Below, piece by piece: positions 11,542 through 22,207 of a stretch of DNA of 64,000 nucleotides. This DNA comes from Lepraria neglecta. Lineage: Eukaryota > Ascomycota > Lecanoromycetes > Lecanorales > Stereocaulaceae. The position numbers and the translations under genes were made by a program. The stretch covers positions 3,596,001-3,660,000 of the forward strand of contig CM065653.1 in NCBI GenBank assembly GCA_033220425.1, in the 5' to 3' direction. Under the pieces are notes generated by a model. It did not search any database. It worked only from the letters and a program-made list of their open reading frames with translations, and was not told the DNA's origin. Positions within the stretch are counted from its first letter, which is position 1. Every line of letters starts with the position of its first letter.

Positions 11542-12121
11542 TTATTGCCTTCGTGTGCCAGCCGCAGCCTCCAGAGCGGCTTTTCCCTCCATTTCCATTC
11601 TCTCAAATTCCTCCAACACTAGAGCCGAGTAACCCTGGCTATTAAAAGAACCATCCCAAGAGCTGTATAGACTTTCTGAAAGGACAGCGCGATCTTCCCT
11701 TGATTCAGTAGGAGACGGTGGGTACTGTTGGCGTCAGCGTTAGAAGGGCTTGTGAATGTCCTGTGAATTGACAAACCTCTTCATGCAAATCCGGATGTCG
11801 AGAATCCATACCATGCGTACGAGTGACTTCGTTCACGGCATTCAGCTTACTGCGTACCTTGAGAAGATTCCTCCCTTTACAAGCAATACCCGCTTCCGAG
11901 CGCGCTCTTTCGACAGGAACGGCTTTGTTGAATGTGTCTGCAATAGTAGACCATTCGGCTTGAGGATAAGTCAAACGTACGTTCAGAAGGACTGCTTCAT
12001 CGTCGTAAAATTTGGTCTTCCATGGAATATTCGTACGCTTTGCCGGGTCGACCGAACAGTTCGATGAGGTATCAGGTTGAGCTATAGGACTTGCGGGAGA
12101 AGTTTTGTTCAATAGAGACAC
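11542..12121 (-). CDS. SANT/Myb-like DNA-binding protein
   Basis: Two exons are supported (12121-11777 and 11724-11542; intron gtttgt..acag with branch-like ctaac). They give about 175 aa, ending EGKAALEAAAGTRRQ. The core FYDDEAVLLNVRLTYPQ, then EWSTIADTFNKAV, RSEAGIACKGRNLL has the acidic-helix, Trp-x-x-IA and third-helix layout of fungal SANT/Myb-like regulators. The upstream limit is uncertain: 12121 is not an ATG, and a further 5' exon ending GPNATSSDK-like sequence at about 12200 (donor gtaagt) is likely. SANT/Myb-type genes occur in Starships near captains. Predicted nuclear regulator; target unknown. Confidence 0.65.
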
Positions 12122-12985
12122 TCAAATACAGAGCCAGGTAAGAGTTGGGGGAGCGGGTAATGCCCAGAGACGAGATCTGAGAGCTGACCATTACTTACTT
12201 TGTCCGAAGACGTGGCATTCGGAGCAGATTTCCTATCGCCATAGCCACGATCTACGCGTACGGACCCCGAAGTTAGATCAGCCAACAACGAAAGATTCGG
12301 TTGGCTCCCATTTAATGAGTGCTTGAGCTAAGAATACGATGGCAGCAGACATGACTTAACAAGTAGAGAAAGCCAGTGATGGGCCAACAAGAATCACATT
12401 TTGAACGGCTGGCTATCATTAATACAGTGCGTGAGCTAGGAATCGACCATATACGAACGGCTGGCTGTTATCAAAGAAGTGCGTGAGCTAGTGAAGTCAA
12501 AACACGCCTCGGCTTCGAGGGACAAAGACGAGATGGTATAGTGTAAAGGTAGATCGGGTGGAAGTGCCTTTTGGTTTTAGAGATGAAGTTGCAAATGAGC
12601 ATGCAGCCGCTGGCGGAAACGGGACGCCCATCACGCTCACCGAGCTAGTTGTGAACCTGCATGAACGAACGGTCAGCTGATACAACCAGTCACTAATAGC
12701 ACTTAGACTGCGTTGTAAACGACCAACGAGACTTTCAACCACCCCTACCACCAGTTGGGAAGTAGTCCGGTGCATGCGCCATGAATCCGCCACCCGTCTC
12801 CCAGATCTGTCGTGTTCGCGTAAGCCGTTGAAGCTTGGTCTATTCTTGGGGCTATTCAAGAATATTAGCGTTATGATGCTGGGAATGAGCAGGCGCCCTC
12901 ACCAAGCGTACCGCCCAGCAAGTCCTCGTACAAGATCTCAGGACAGTGAAAGATATAAAACCCAAGTCCTTGGTCTTTCCTCTAC
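12122..12985. other. Intergenic with a 58-bp-spaced direct repeat
   Basis: Two imperfect copies of a roughly 38-bp segment (gaacggctggct...gtgcgtgagctag) start near 12400 and 12457. A possible 5' exon of the SANT gene lies near 12190-12240. Other frames here are not convincing. Confidence 0.5.
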
Positions 12986-13739
12986 ATGGGAGGAACAGAC
13001 AAGATGGCAAATACAAACGATTTCGACGAACAGTGGCATCAATTCATGCAGGACAGGGATCTCATGAGCGCTGTGCGATGGAACTCTACTGCCGAGACTA
13101 AGCCGGACTTTACCGATCTGGAGCTGGACTACTGGCTCAATCAAGACTACTTCACTGAACCCGACACGATCACCGATGTGGAGCATGCTGGTGGTCAGGC
13201 TCAGGCTCAGGCTCAGATCTTATCCCCGCCACTGTATGCCGCCTTTACCGATCGGGATGGTCTCCAAAACCACGAGCCCGCTCAACAATCAGAGGATCAA
13301 GCTGTGCAACCCAATTGGTCAGAGGCGGAGCTGAGATCTGTGGTGCGGACGCTGCAGCTTGAGTGAGTCTCGCTGTCAACATGGAATTGCAAGGAGATGT
13401 ACTGACACGGTACCAATTCAGACTGGAAAATAGGACAAAGTTCTTGCAATCCACCTCCTGGCCGTAGCAAGTTGCTGACTACATTCCAGGAAAATCGCTC
13501 TCATGAGTGAATATCTGGATGAACTTCAACCATGGACCTTCTACATTGGTAGTCTCGTGCATGACTCTGACGAGAGGATCACCGGGATCTCCAATTCAAT
13601 TGGTAGGCAATTCAATCCGGCATCACCCACCCATAAGAAGACCGACATGACAGGGGTTTCCAAGGGGAACTTTGGGCGTGGCAGCGAAGGGGAAATTCCA
13701 GGTTCCGGCGCCAAGGACGCTACCGGCGGGAAGGGCTAA
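12986..13739 (+). CDS. Small acidic hypothetical protein
   Basis: Exon 1 runs from ATG 12986 to 13362 (MGGTDKMANTNDFDEQWHQF...) and is followed by gtgagt. The best acceptor is the cag at 13489, giving exon 2 13490-13739 and 208 aa; an earlier cag at 13421 would add LENRTKFLQSTSWP but needs a 26-bp second intron, too short to trust. The protein is Asp/Glu/Gln-rich, with a QAQAQAQ run, a leucine-rich helix across the splice joint (LQLE then KIALMSEYLDELQ), and a Gly/Lys-rich tail. No family was recognised. An acidic region with a short helix would fit a small regulator; this is speculation. Confidence 0.5.
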
Positions 13740-13868
13740 ATAGCTAGAATAGACAATTCCATTCTCCAGTACCACTCCATACAAGCAATTCATGTTACCA
13801 ATTCAATAGCTTTCTTCCATAAGTGAAAGCATTTCAGCGTCATCAAGATGACACTGTGATTATGTATC

Positions 13869-14197
13869 TTGCTTCGAGGTACGTTGGCTAATGAAGGATG
13901 CAGCAAAATTGCAGCTCTCAAAACCGCGGGGCGATTCGACTCAGCTCAAAGCCAATTGGAAATTCAAAGAAAACTCATGATATCCGTAAGGTTGATGGTC
14001 TTTGGAGCGAGTCCACAGGCTGGCATCATGCAAAAGTCGACGAGTGGCTCGTGGCGCTGGGTCTATACAACCTCAGGACCCTGGCTGGAGTGGATGTAGG
14101 GTATCGATCCTTTCTACAACGCAGAGCTAAGATACAGAGGAAAACCGTCAAGACTTCTTGCGTACTGTCCTTGCACCAAGCATCCTGCACGACCTAA
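13869..14197 (+). pseudogene. Possible gene fragment, unknown family
   Basis: Two adjacent frames carry protein-like sequence that could once have been continuous: KIAALKTAGRFDSAQSQLE in one and GLWSESTGWHHAKVDEWLVALGLYNLRTL (only parts quoted here: HHAKVDEWLVALGLYNL) in the other. The change of frame near 13985 marks decay or an unseen intron. Family not recognised; it may be chance. Confidence 0.25.
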
Positions 14198-14359
14198 AAG
14201 CTTGAAGACACGGCATGGGTTTGCAAGACTGGAGTCATAGATAGCTTGCAGTTATCGATGGATCAGATGGAGGCCTTGGAAACAATGTGATTATTGCTAT
14301 TCGTTGCTATTCATACATGCTGGTGTCGCTACTGGCCGGGAAATACCAGCAGAGCTTCT

Positions 14360-15507
14360 TCATTGCATACAAATCTCCCTACCCCTATCAATGGATCTCT
14401 CAGTAATAATGACTAGAGGCTTAAGGCAATGGCTCTCCGGTGATTTTTCCAAAAACTCATCCTGTCTAGTCAGAAACCTTACGGAAGGCGACCGGTAGGG
14501 GGTAGACCGTACCTCTTGAAGACTCTCTCTAGAACAGCTGGCCGTCTTTTTTAGAAACTTGACAATCTGCTCGTCCCAGATTTCCGGTTTCTTCAATTCC
14601 AAGGAATCAGGAGCTTGAAGACTAGTATCAAGTTCCATCAACTGGACCATTAGCAGTCCCAGGGCCCGCAAGTCTTCCTGCTCGTTGTGAGAGCTTACGG
14701 TACCCTTTAACATGCTTTGACCGATGTTTGCTGATTGTGTCAGGCAAGGCAAACACGGCTATTGGGTCCATATACCAAGTTTGATATTGCCATCCCTGTC
14801 GACCATAATGCTGTTCGTGTTGATGGAGCCATGTAATATCTTCAGTTCTGTATGGATGTATTGTATACCTTTGAGAACCTAATGGTCGTATTAACGATTG
14901 TCCGGGCCAGCGCGTTTCTGAACCTTACCTCTTTACATATGACTGCAATCTGATACGAGGCCAAGCCACCATACGGTGTCGACTGAATCTCTGCAAGCGT
15001 CACATCCATGCATTCATACAGGAAGAAAATCGTCTCATTATCGATGTAGGCACCGAGTAAGGATACAATATTCTCGTGGAGGCATCCAGCAAGACTCTCG
15101 ACGCAACTGCTTTTTGTAATTTTGGTTTCTCTTATGGCAATAATTGGATGCTCAACCTCCTGTTTATGGGCAATTGTGACTTGGCTACCTTGATCTTCTT
15201 TCAAAATAGTATAACATTCTTGCCAGGGATCGCCTTTGACGCAAACGAAGCCGTATGGAACGGGGACTTGTTTCGGCTTTGAGGTAAACCGAGACCTTGA
15301 AGAATACTGCGATGAGTCTAAGTTTACTGGTAGACGGATGGATGGCGGTCGTGGTCGTTGCTGGTTGTGCACAAATCCAGGAGCCTTGGGTATCTTAGAG
15401 GCAGAGAGTCGCAATGTTTCCTGTCCAGCTACTGCTTGTCGTTTACGAGAGGTATTGATACTGGAATTACCGGGAAATATGGTCGACCGCTTATTAGAGG
15501 AAGCCAT
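14360..15507 (-). CDS. Protein kinase-like protein (predicted pseudokinase)
   Basis: Three exons (15507-14929, 14878-14776, 14730-14360) give 350 aa. After a basic, disordered N-terminus of about 85 residues comes a kinase-like fold: IIAIRETK at the VAIK site (Arg replaces the ATP-binding Lys), ENIVSLLGAYIDNETIFFLYECMD as the hinge region (only LYECMD is the hinge itself), LKGIQYIHTELKILHGSINT at the catalytic loop (HGS instead of HRD) and KLANIG spliced at the DFG position (Asn instead of Asp). All three catalytic signatures are altered, so phosphotransfer is unlikely. Similar HGS/ANIG-type pseudokinases occur in filamentous fungi. The last exon keeps helices (EQEDLRALGLLMVQLMEL) and ends after HCLKPLVIITE. 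No stop was seen. Confidence 0.72.
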
Positions 15508-15859
15508 CTGGAGACCAGGAGGAATTATGATGATCGAACAATCTACTCTTGTATCTTAATCGTTGAGCTGTTGACTATCATATTCTATTTATATCATTGC
15601 TATTCCTAGATTGCTATTTTGATCCTCCTAAGCTCATGCTGGGCGCTTACAGCTTCTTATTTATAATAGCGAATTCCCTTGCCTAGGAGCAACATCATGG
15701 AACGAAACGAAAAACGCAGTGCTGGATAACCTCCAGAGATCACAGATCTAGATGCTCGTATCGCTCGCGCTGGCGGTACATCCTCTCGAATCGAATTACA
15801 GCCTCATAGGCTTCGTCAGACCAAATTACAGCCGTGCAAGTCAACGAAAACCTAACTCG

Positions 15860-16086
15860 ACGACCTAATACAAGAGAACGGCTCTTTGAGACAAGAGTTA
15901 GTGTACTATCGAGAATCAAAGAACGCGATGTAAGGATTTCATAGTCAAACTTTGGAAGCCTATCACGGTCTCCATATGGTATTGAGAGAGCTTTCTGAGA
16001 AGTTGGTAATAGCCGAGGGCAGGCTTGAGAAGTACTGGGGGATACCACTGAATGGGGCCGGTCAGAAGGATATTACTGTACTCTAG
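15860..16086 (+). pseudogene. Coiled-coil gene fragment with one in-frame stop
   Basis: A frame reads LRQELVYYRESKNAM, then TAA, then GFHSQTLEAYHGLHMVLREL and EGRLEKYWGIPLNG, ending ITVL-stop at 16084-16086. The heptad pattern continues across the internal stop, which could be a CAA codon changed to TAA. The pattern is like a coiled-coil segment seen in repeated fungal proteins; no name can be given. The 5' part is missing. Confidence 0.4.
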
Positions 16087-16194
16087 AACAACTTTCTCGA
16101 TCCCCAAGCAAATTTCTTCCTAAACGGATTTTAGCTAAAAATACCACTTTATGCCCCAGGGGCTAATTAATTCAGGGGTAGGCTTCTACGAGCT

Positions 16195-16575
16195 ATCCTA
16201 GTAAAACTTCAAAGTATAGGGACTTTAAAAGTGTAGGGACCTTAAAAGTGTAGGGACTATTATGCCGTAGGGACCTCAAAAGTGCAGGGACTTTTATGCC
16301 GTAGGCATTATGAAAATATAGGGACTCTTAAAGTGTAGGGACTGTTATGCCGTAGGCATTATGAAAATGTAGGGACTCTTAAAGTGTAGGGACTGTTATG
16401 CCGTAGGCATTGTGAAAATGTAGGGACTCCAAAAGTATAGGGATCTTAAAAGTGTAGGGACTTTAAAAGTATTCTAAAAATATGTTCAAAAGGTGGGCAT
16501 TTGAAATAGGGAAAGTCTAAAAATATCTTTAAAAGTGGGCATTTGAAATAGGGAACTTTTAAAGGGGTAGGCATT
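16195..16575. repeat. Degenerate minisatellite
   Basis: A dense array of the motif gtagggact (with aaag or ccgt linkers). Within it a higher-order unit of 51 bp starting ttatgccgtaggcatt begins at 16294, 16345 and 16396. The right end changes to gtgggcatttgaaatagg units at about 16492 and 16530. AT-rich and non-coding. Confidence 0.85.
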
Positions 16576-16604
16576 TGTTTAAAACTAAATTAACAAATCC
16601 TTCT

Positions 16605-17300
16605 TTATACGGCTGAAAATTTTCGTATGATTGGTGGCTTCGAGCTCCTCGATCGCCTATTTGCTATCATTGTGTCGTAGATTGGTGGTTTCGAGCTCTC
16701 AAGTCGTCCGTTTGCTGTCTTTGAAGCATAAATCGGTGGGCTTGCTCGGTAGCGCAGTACAGGCTCGGTCAGTGGAGCGTCGTGCGTGACGTCCTTGTCC
16801 AACGATGCGGGGAATGACCCTTCCATGTTAGACTGTTCGAAGGCTGTCCTAAAGTAACAGTCGTGATGAGCGCTGTCAAAGTCGGGGGCCCTATTATTGA
16901 TGACTTTTGGAGGTATTTGACAGCCGCCGATTTGAGTCAGATCATTACAAACAGCCGGACTCATTTTGACCTTACTAGCACTGGTATTTTCCCCACGATA
17001 ACGCTGTGCTTGTGCTTCCGACTCATCCTGCTGGAACAAGGGCCGAACCTGTAAGGAACTGAGTGTATGAACGCAACCAGTCATTTGGGAAGATGGGCTT
17101 ACATTCCCTTCGTGCCATGGTAACCATGTTTGTGATTCCTCCGAGTTAAAACAGTAAAAGTTGTTCGACCGGCGAACTACAATGAAGACTTGGGCTGAAG
17201 ATCGTAGTACTGCCTTAGCGCTGCCCATCAACGCCTTCCGCCGGTCCTTGAAGCGCTTCTTGGCACCCTTCTTAGAAACTCCAGCGTACGGCTCTGCCAT
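16605..17300 (-). CDS. MADS-box-like small protein
   Basis: Two exons (17300-17103 and 17048-16605; intron gtaagc..acag, 54 bp) give 213 aa. The N-terminus KKGAKKRFKDRRKALMGSAK, then AQVFIVVRRSNNFYCFNS, has the basic RRKxLxxKA helix and following beta strand of MADS/SRF-type DNA-binding domains as they occur in short fungal proteins. The second exon is hydrophilic with a C-terminal repeat: ASPPIYASKTANGRLES, SKPPIYDTMIANRRSRS, SKPPII. It faces away from the ferric reductase, so their starts lie about 200 bp apart and may share a promoter. Assignment to MADS is by pattern only. Confidence 0.55.
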   Translation of the reverse strand: MAEPYAGVSKKGAKKRFKDRRKALMGSAKAVLRSSAQVFIVVRRSNNFYCFNSEESQTWLPWHEGNVSPSSQMTGCVHTLSSLQVRPLFQQDESEAQAQRYRGENTSASKVKMSPAVCNDLTQIGGCQIPPKVINNRAPDFDSAHHDCYFRTAFEQSNMEGSFPASLDKDVTHDAPLTEPVLRYRASPPIYASKTANGRLESSKPPIYDTMIANRRSRSSKPPIIRKFSAV

Positions 17301-17500
17301 TGTGGTTCTGAGGTAATAGGACGTTGTTGGAAAGAAAGCAAGTCCTGGGCCTTAAGAAAGGGGTGCGCTTCAAGGCTTTTGTATATTTGGAAGCACTAAA
17401 TATAGTCGTTATATAGGGCGCATTGTACCCGCGCGCTACGGTGTGATGTGTTCCTGAGAAAGTATATTTTGCCTTTATAAGTCGCAATTTCCCCTTCTGC

Positions 17501-19244
17501 ATGCGTGATTCAGTCATGGATCCTATTACAGTTTACGGGATTGCTGCTGGCGGCATAGCTCTGATTGCATTCCTCTACAGTACCTCTTCTCATATCTCAC
17601 GATGGATTCAAGACCGCACATTTTTCTACGTTTTCAAGTACTTGATATACCCGATCTTTATCCAACGCAATCGTCTCTTTGCAACTTTTTCGCGCTGGCA
17701 CACGCTTTTGATGATGATATACTGTTCCGGCACAGTAGCCTGCAACCTTGTGGGAGTAGCAACGATCTCGCAGGCCGGGAAAAGGGCTGGGGCTCTAGCT
17801 GCGCTGTATCTCGTACCACTGCTTTTCACGAATCGACCTAGTTTCGCTGCAGATCTGCTGGGCATTTCCGTGCAGAGTTATCTGAAACTGCATAGCTTAC
17901 TAGGTCTTATGACCTTCTTACAGAGTCTGATCCATATAGTCATCTTCTTCACCCGGAATGCTTTTCGAATTGGAGATTCACTGTAATTCTATGGGTTCCT
18001 GGTATGGAATTGCAACAGCGTGTCCGATATTTGCAAACTTACGACTAATGCTGTCCAGGGTGCAGTGGCAATTGCGTCTCTAACGCTTCTATCGACCCTC
18101 CGGATACCATTTTTCGAATTCTTCCAAAAGACTTATTACGCTCTTGCAATTCTCACCGCATACGCAATCTGGCGACATTTATCGATAAAGCCAGCTGTCG
18201 TAAGGATCTACATCATCGTTGCAGGTTTTGCATTCTGCCTTACCACCATTGCTCGCTATTCCAGGCTAGTGGTGCGTAACGTGGTTTGGCGACAACCATA
18301 TACGGCGACCAAGCTCGTCGGAGTACAAGATGTCGTGCGGGTCCAGCTTACTCCCGCTCGACCCTGGAAGATACGTGCAGGGCAGTACGTGTATATCTGG
18401 ATGCCAGGAGTCAGCTTCTGGTCTCCATTTTAAAGCCATCCTTTTATGATAAGTTGGTGGGAACACGATATTCGTGGAAGAGGCACGAACATATATCTCC
18501 TGGTGAAGCCTGCATCTGGATTTACTCAAAAGCTTCTACGACACGCCGGTATATGCGGCCTGAAGGCATGGATTGACGGCCCCTACGGAGAGCTACATGA
18601 TATTGGCGATTATGGCAGCGTTGTAATGTTCGCGAGTGGAATGGGTATAGCTGCATAGGTACCGTATATCAAGGAGCTCCTGAAAGGGTTCCAAGAATAC
18701 AAAGTGAGGACAAAGAGTATATTACTAGTGTGGCAGTTAGATAATGAAAGTGAGTCTTGTTCTTTGATTGGTCGTAGGTCAGTATCGTATACGCTAATTG
18801 GGGCGCTGCAGGTGATGAGAATTGGGTCCAAGAGTGGATGACGCGGCTTCTATCCGAAGACAAAGGTTCCTACGTAAGTAGAAAGACGAAGAAGACAAAG
18901 GAAGAGCACCACTGATGACTTAGGTCCTACGGATTACCTTGTATGTTCTTCGAAATTTCAATGACGAGCAAATCTCATATGGTCGGAAAGAGCAATATGG
19001 TGACCATGAACGAATCAAAAAGCTCTATAGGAGACCTTATCTGGAGAAGATTGTCAAGTCGGAGATAGATGCGAAAAGGGGCCGTTTGGTCATCACAAGT
19101 GAGTGTATAAGCAACTTATGAATCTCTGGTGCTGACCCTGGTAAAGCATCCACTGAATGTAATATGCAAGACCAAATCCAAAGGCTGGCCCACAAATATC
19201 TTGACAAGGACGTCAAGTTGATCCATCTTGCGTTCCAGCCGTAA
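17501..19244 (+). pseudogene. Ferric reductase (FRE), disrupted by three RIP-like stops
   Basis: Five exons (17501-18001, 18059-18749, 18812-18873, 18924-19098, 19147-19244) give 508 codons in one frame. Seen: membrane segments from residue 7 on; heme-ligand histidines in RWHTLL and in LHSLLGLMTFLQSLIH (13 residues apart); the FAD motif HPF; and an NADPH-side WIDGPYG plus SVVMFASGMGIA, ending LAFQP. This is the FRE layout: plasma-membrane flavocytochrome b reducing Fe3+ with NADPH. Three in-frame stops lie at 17984-17986 (TAA), 18431-18433 (TAA) and 18656-18658 (TAG). Each sits where a Gln codon would give CAA or CAG, and the first falls in the usual DSLQFYG segment. All fit CpA to TpA. FRE is one of the signature Starship accessory families. 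Confidence 0.88.
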
Positions 19245-19969
19245 GAATCTCGCGGTTTCTGGGCGCCGAAGCCGTCTGAAGTAAAATATGAGGGCGTGGT
19301 CTAATCTATAGAAGATTTGATCACGACTTGTTCTAATCGAGGGGAGTTTTGCGATCCTTTCGGCGGGCAATAATATTTTACATTAAATAGCACTATATGA
19401 GGAGTAAATTTTTAAAATTCATTGAAGAGCCTTTTCGTTGATGTAGGGCTACTCGAATACTTCTACGTACGGTCACTTAGCAGGTCAATAATCCTTATAA
19501 AATCGCTGCGCTTCGGCGCTTAATCAAAAGTTAAAACCCGATTTTGAGTACTGTCTAAACGCGGCGCTTACGTGACAGGAGACGTCTATTCCCAGAAATA
19601 GGACCCCCCCCCCTCCCCCCCCTCAAAAGACTCCTCCCCCGCCCCTCATCTTCGATCTCTTTATATTGCATGTAGATATATATAAATGAGCGCTTAGTTA
19701 ATCTTGGTATCAACTCGACTGTTGTCGACTAGCATCAGTATGTATTAAAATATACTTGTATATAATATGTTCTCTTGATTGATCAGAACACCCTTTGAGC
19801 TTGCCAACGATACCTACAAACATCATCTACCAGCCGCTGTCTAATTACACACTCGAATTCAAAAGTGGTTGAGATTCCAAGGCTTGTTCTACTGAGCTAT
19901 AGCTAAAATTGTCTAGGTACTAAGCCATGTGTCTCGTGTCTTTCGTCGTTATCAACGTGAAGCATAACG
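19245..19969. other. Intergenic, AT-rich with poly-C tract
   Basis: No gene. C10 at 19604-19613, one T, then C8 at 19615-19622, followed by a further C-rich stretch to about 19648. A small inverted motif (gcgcttcggcgc) lies near 19509. Confidence 0.6.
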
Positions 19970-20260
19970 ATGCGTTCACTAAAGACTCCCACGCAGGCGT
20001 GGGAGCATGGCTACGCCGGCATTTTTTCCTCCCAGCACCGCAGGTCAGGCTTTACTGTCTTTCCTGACGGTAGTACTACCAATATGGATGGAAGGCAGCC
20101 CCCTCCATACCTAGAGCAACGCCGCGATCCCGAGATTGTTGCGCAGGTGTTTGAGGGAGATAATCGACGCGCTATTGATCATGAGCCCGAAGTGAACCAC
20201 GAGACGCCAGAAAGTGATGTTGGAGCAACGGGTATAGGAGAGGTCACTGGGTATTACTAG
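19970..20260 (+). CDS. Small hypothetical protein
   Basis: A 96-aa frame from an ATG: LKTPTQAWEHGYAG, GFTVFPDGSTTNMDG, then a charged tail rich in Glu and Arg. Composition is protein-like, but there is no recognisable motif or neighbour support. It could be an exon of a larger gene. Confidence 0.35.
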   Translation: MRSLKTPTQAWEHGYAGIFSSQHRRSGFTVFPDGSTTNMDGRQPPPYLEQRRDPEIVAQVFEGDNRRAIDHEPEVNHETPESDVGATGIGEVTGYY

Positions 20261-20559
20261 TGATTGTTCAGGGCTAGGTGGTCTGCGGCTTTTACAGTCT
20301 AGCTTTTGTGTGTAACATTAGAGTACCTAAGAACGTTGCCCTGATACCTCAAGAATTGATATCTCCTTGTGATGGAATCATAATTCCCAGTACGAAGAAC
20401 AACAAAATCTTGAGCTCCTAGCACATTGAGTCGCCGTCAACAGATTGAGAGACTACCGAATCTTACTCGCCGGAAGAGCCTTAGATGTTAGCCTGGTATA
20501 GAGGACACATGTGATGTCCCCAAAATGCAACGTTTAGGATAATTCACGAAGGGGCTGGG
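20261..20559. other. Intergenic, nothing recognised
   Basis: About 300 bp between the small frame at 19970 and the minisatellite. I see no coding or structural signal. Confidence 0.4.
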
Positions 20560-21265
20560 GGACTGGCTATGAACAGACAAGAAGGTGCTGTCAAGGGGCT
20601 CTCGAGACGCCCTGCTCCCGAAATAACACGACTGGGATCGTCTCTGATCGAGGGATTGGCCCTGGTACGACGAGAATTGGGCAAGGCGCTTTCCAGGCAC
20701 TCGAGACACGTGCTCCCGAAATAACACGACTAGGATCATCTCTGGTCGAGGGATTGGCCCTGGTACGATGATAATAACTGTGCAGGGCGCTGTCCAGGCA
20801 CTCTCCAGACGCCTGCTCCCGAAATAATATGACTGGGATCATCTCTGATCGAGGGATTGGCCCTGGTACGACGAAAATTGGGCAAGGCGCTGTTAAGGTA
20901 CTCTCGAGACGCCCTGCTCCCGAAATAACACGACTAGACTCCTCTCTGATTGAGGGATTGGCCCTGGTACGACGAAAATTGGGCAAGGCGCTGTCAAGGC
21001 AATCTCGAGACGCCCTGCGCCCGAAATAACACGACTGGGATCGTCTCTGATCGAGGGATTGGCCCTGGTATGGCGAGAATTGGGCAAGGCGCTTTCTAGG
21101 CACTCTCGAGACACGTGCTCCCGAAATGACATCGTCTGGTCGAGGGATTGGCCCTGGTGCGATGATAATAACTGTGCAAGGCGCTGTCCAGGCACTCTCC
21201 AGACGCCTGCTCCCGAAATAACATGACTGGGATCATCTCTGGTCGAGGAATTGGCCCTGGTGCGA
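20560..21265. repeat. Minisatellite, about 100-bp unit, seven copies
   Basis: Seven head-to-tail units share gacgccctgctcccgaaata and gagggattggccctggtacg. The ctcccgaaa landmark falls at 20615, 20713, 20816, 20917, 21018, 21118 and 21210, so spacing is 92-103 bp. Units differ mainly by single bases and by two alternating end types (gacgaaaattgggcaaggcg or gatgataataactgtgcagg). Long frames on either strand across it are by-products of the periodicity. Confidence 0.95.
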
Positions 21266-21491
21266 CAATGATTGCGGATAGTGTGGGCTTCAAGCTTAGC
21301 AATAAGCTGAGACCAGCGTCAGGGGTGGTTAAACAATCGACTGGCTTCTGTTGCCTGCCACTCCCTTCGGTAGTACAGTAAAGATCGATCAGAGCGCTAG
21401 GACACCGTCCAGGCAGCAACTCATCACTTCACATAATAATTTTGAATTTGCCAACATTTCGAAGTGCAAGTCTCTTGGTCCCAGTTATCAG

Positions 21492-22207
21492 ATGCCGCCC
21501 CAACGTCACCGCCGCGCTACTCCAGTATTTCGCCCTCCTCCAGGCTACGAGCGTCCAATATTTCGCGTTCCTCCAGGCTACGAGAGTCCAGGTGATGCTC
21601 AGGGACGAGACAAGAGTAAGTCCGGCTGCTGAGTTGATATTCTTGTTCTAATTCCACAGCAGGCTCGCCGATCCTGCTCGACAATCTTAATGACGATAGA
21701 GAGAAGGGCGATGACCAAAGCACTACCAGTACGCAGAAGCCTGACATCTTAGATGATCCTTTCGCATGGTTGGCCAATGTCTGCGGATATTCAGTATCGC
21801 AGGACTCAGCAACGCTATCAAAACTCGACCAAGGTCTCATGAGGATGATTTCCAGTCGAGATGAGCTTCTCCAGGGTCTCTGGCAATCAGTATACTTCCA
21901 CCGTCAAGAAGCAAGCCAAGCACGCGAAAGTTTGTCTGTGGAGAGTAAGAGATTAGATAACGCCACGAACCTCGTGAGATCTCGTGTGAGACATCAGGTC
22001 GACGAACGAGCACGTCGCGATTTCAGCCAGCGACTTGATCCTCGTTTGACGTGCCCCATATGTTGGGAGAATGACATTGACACCATGACCAACTGTGGGT
22101 ATGTGTTCTGTCAAAGTTGCCTGGTGACGTTGAAAGCAGTCAAAGATATATGTGAATGTCCTCAGTGCAGGAAACAGATAAAGAAGACGCAGCCACTCTA
22201 TATCTGA
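21492..22207 (+). CDS. RING-finger-like protein with a ligand change
   Basis: Two exons (21492-21615, 21660-22207; intron gtaagt..acag, 44 bp) give 223 aa. The N-terminus has a doubled proline/Tyr motif (FRPPPGYERP, FRVPPGYESP). A middle helical region (about residues 60-150) is coiled-coil-like. The C-terminus has CPICWEND, NCGYVFCQSC, then CPQCRKQI: a C3HC4 RING in which the usual His of CGHxFC is Tyr. CAC/CAT to TAC/TAT is a CpA to TpA change, so this may be another RIP-type hit that removes a zinc ligand. Predicted E3 ubiquitin-ligase type; activity is doubtful with this change. Confidence 0.75.

Noticed and set aside
19500-19520. gcgcttcggcgc as a terminator or rRNA hairpin
   Set aside because: A lone short palindrome in a fungal intergenic region has no defined role.
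20488-21419. Several long minus-strand frames across the minisatellite
   Set aside because: They are repeats of the same 100-bp unit, whose periodicity keeps one frame open; no independent protein features.
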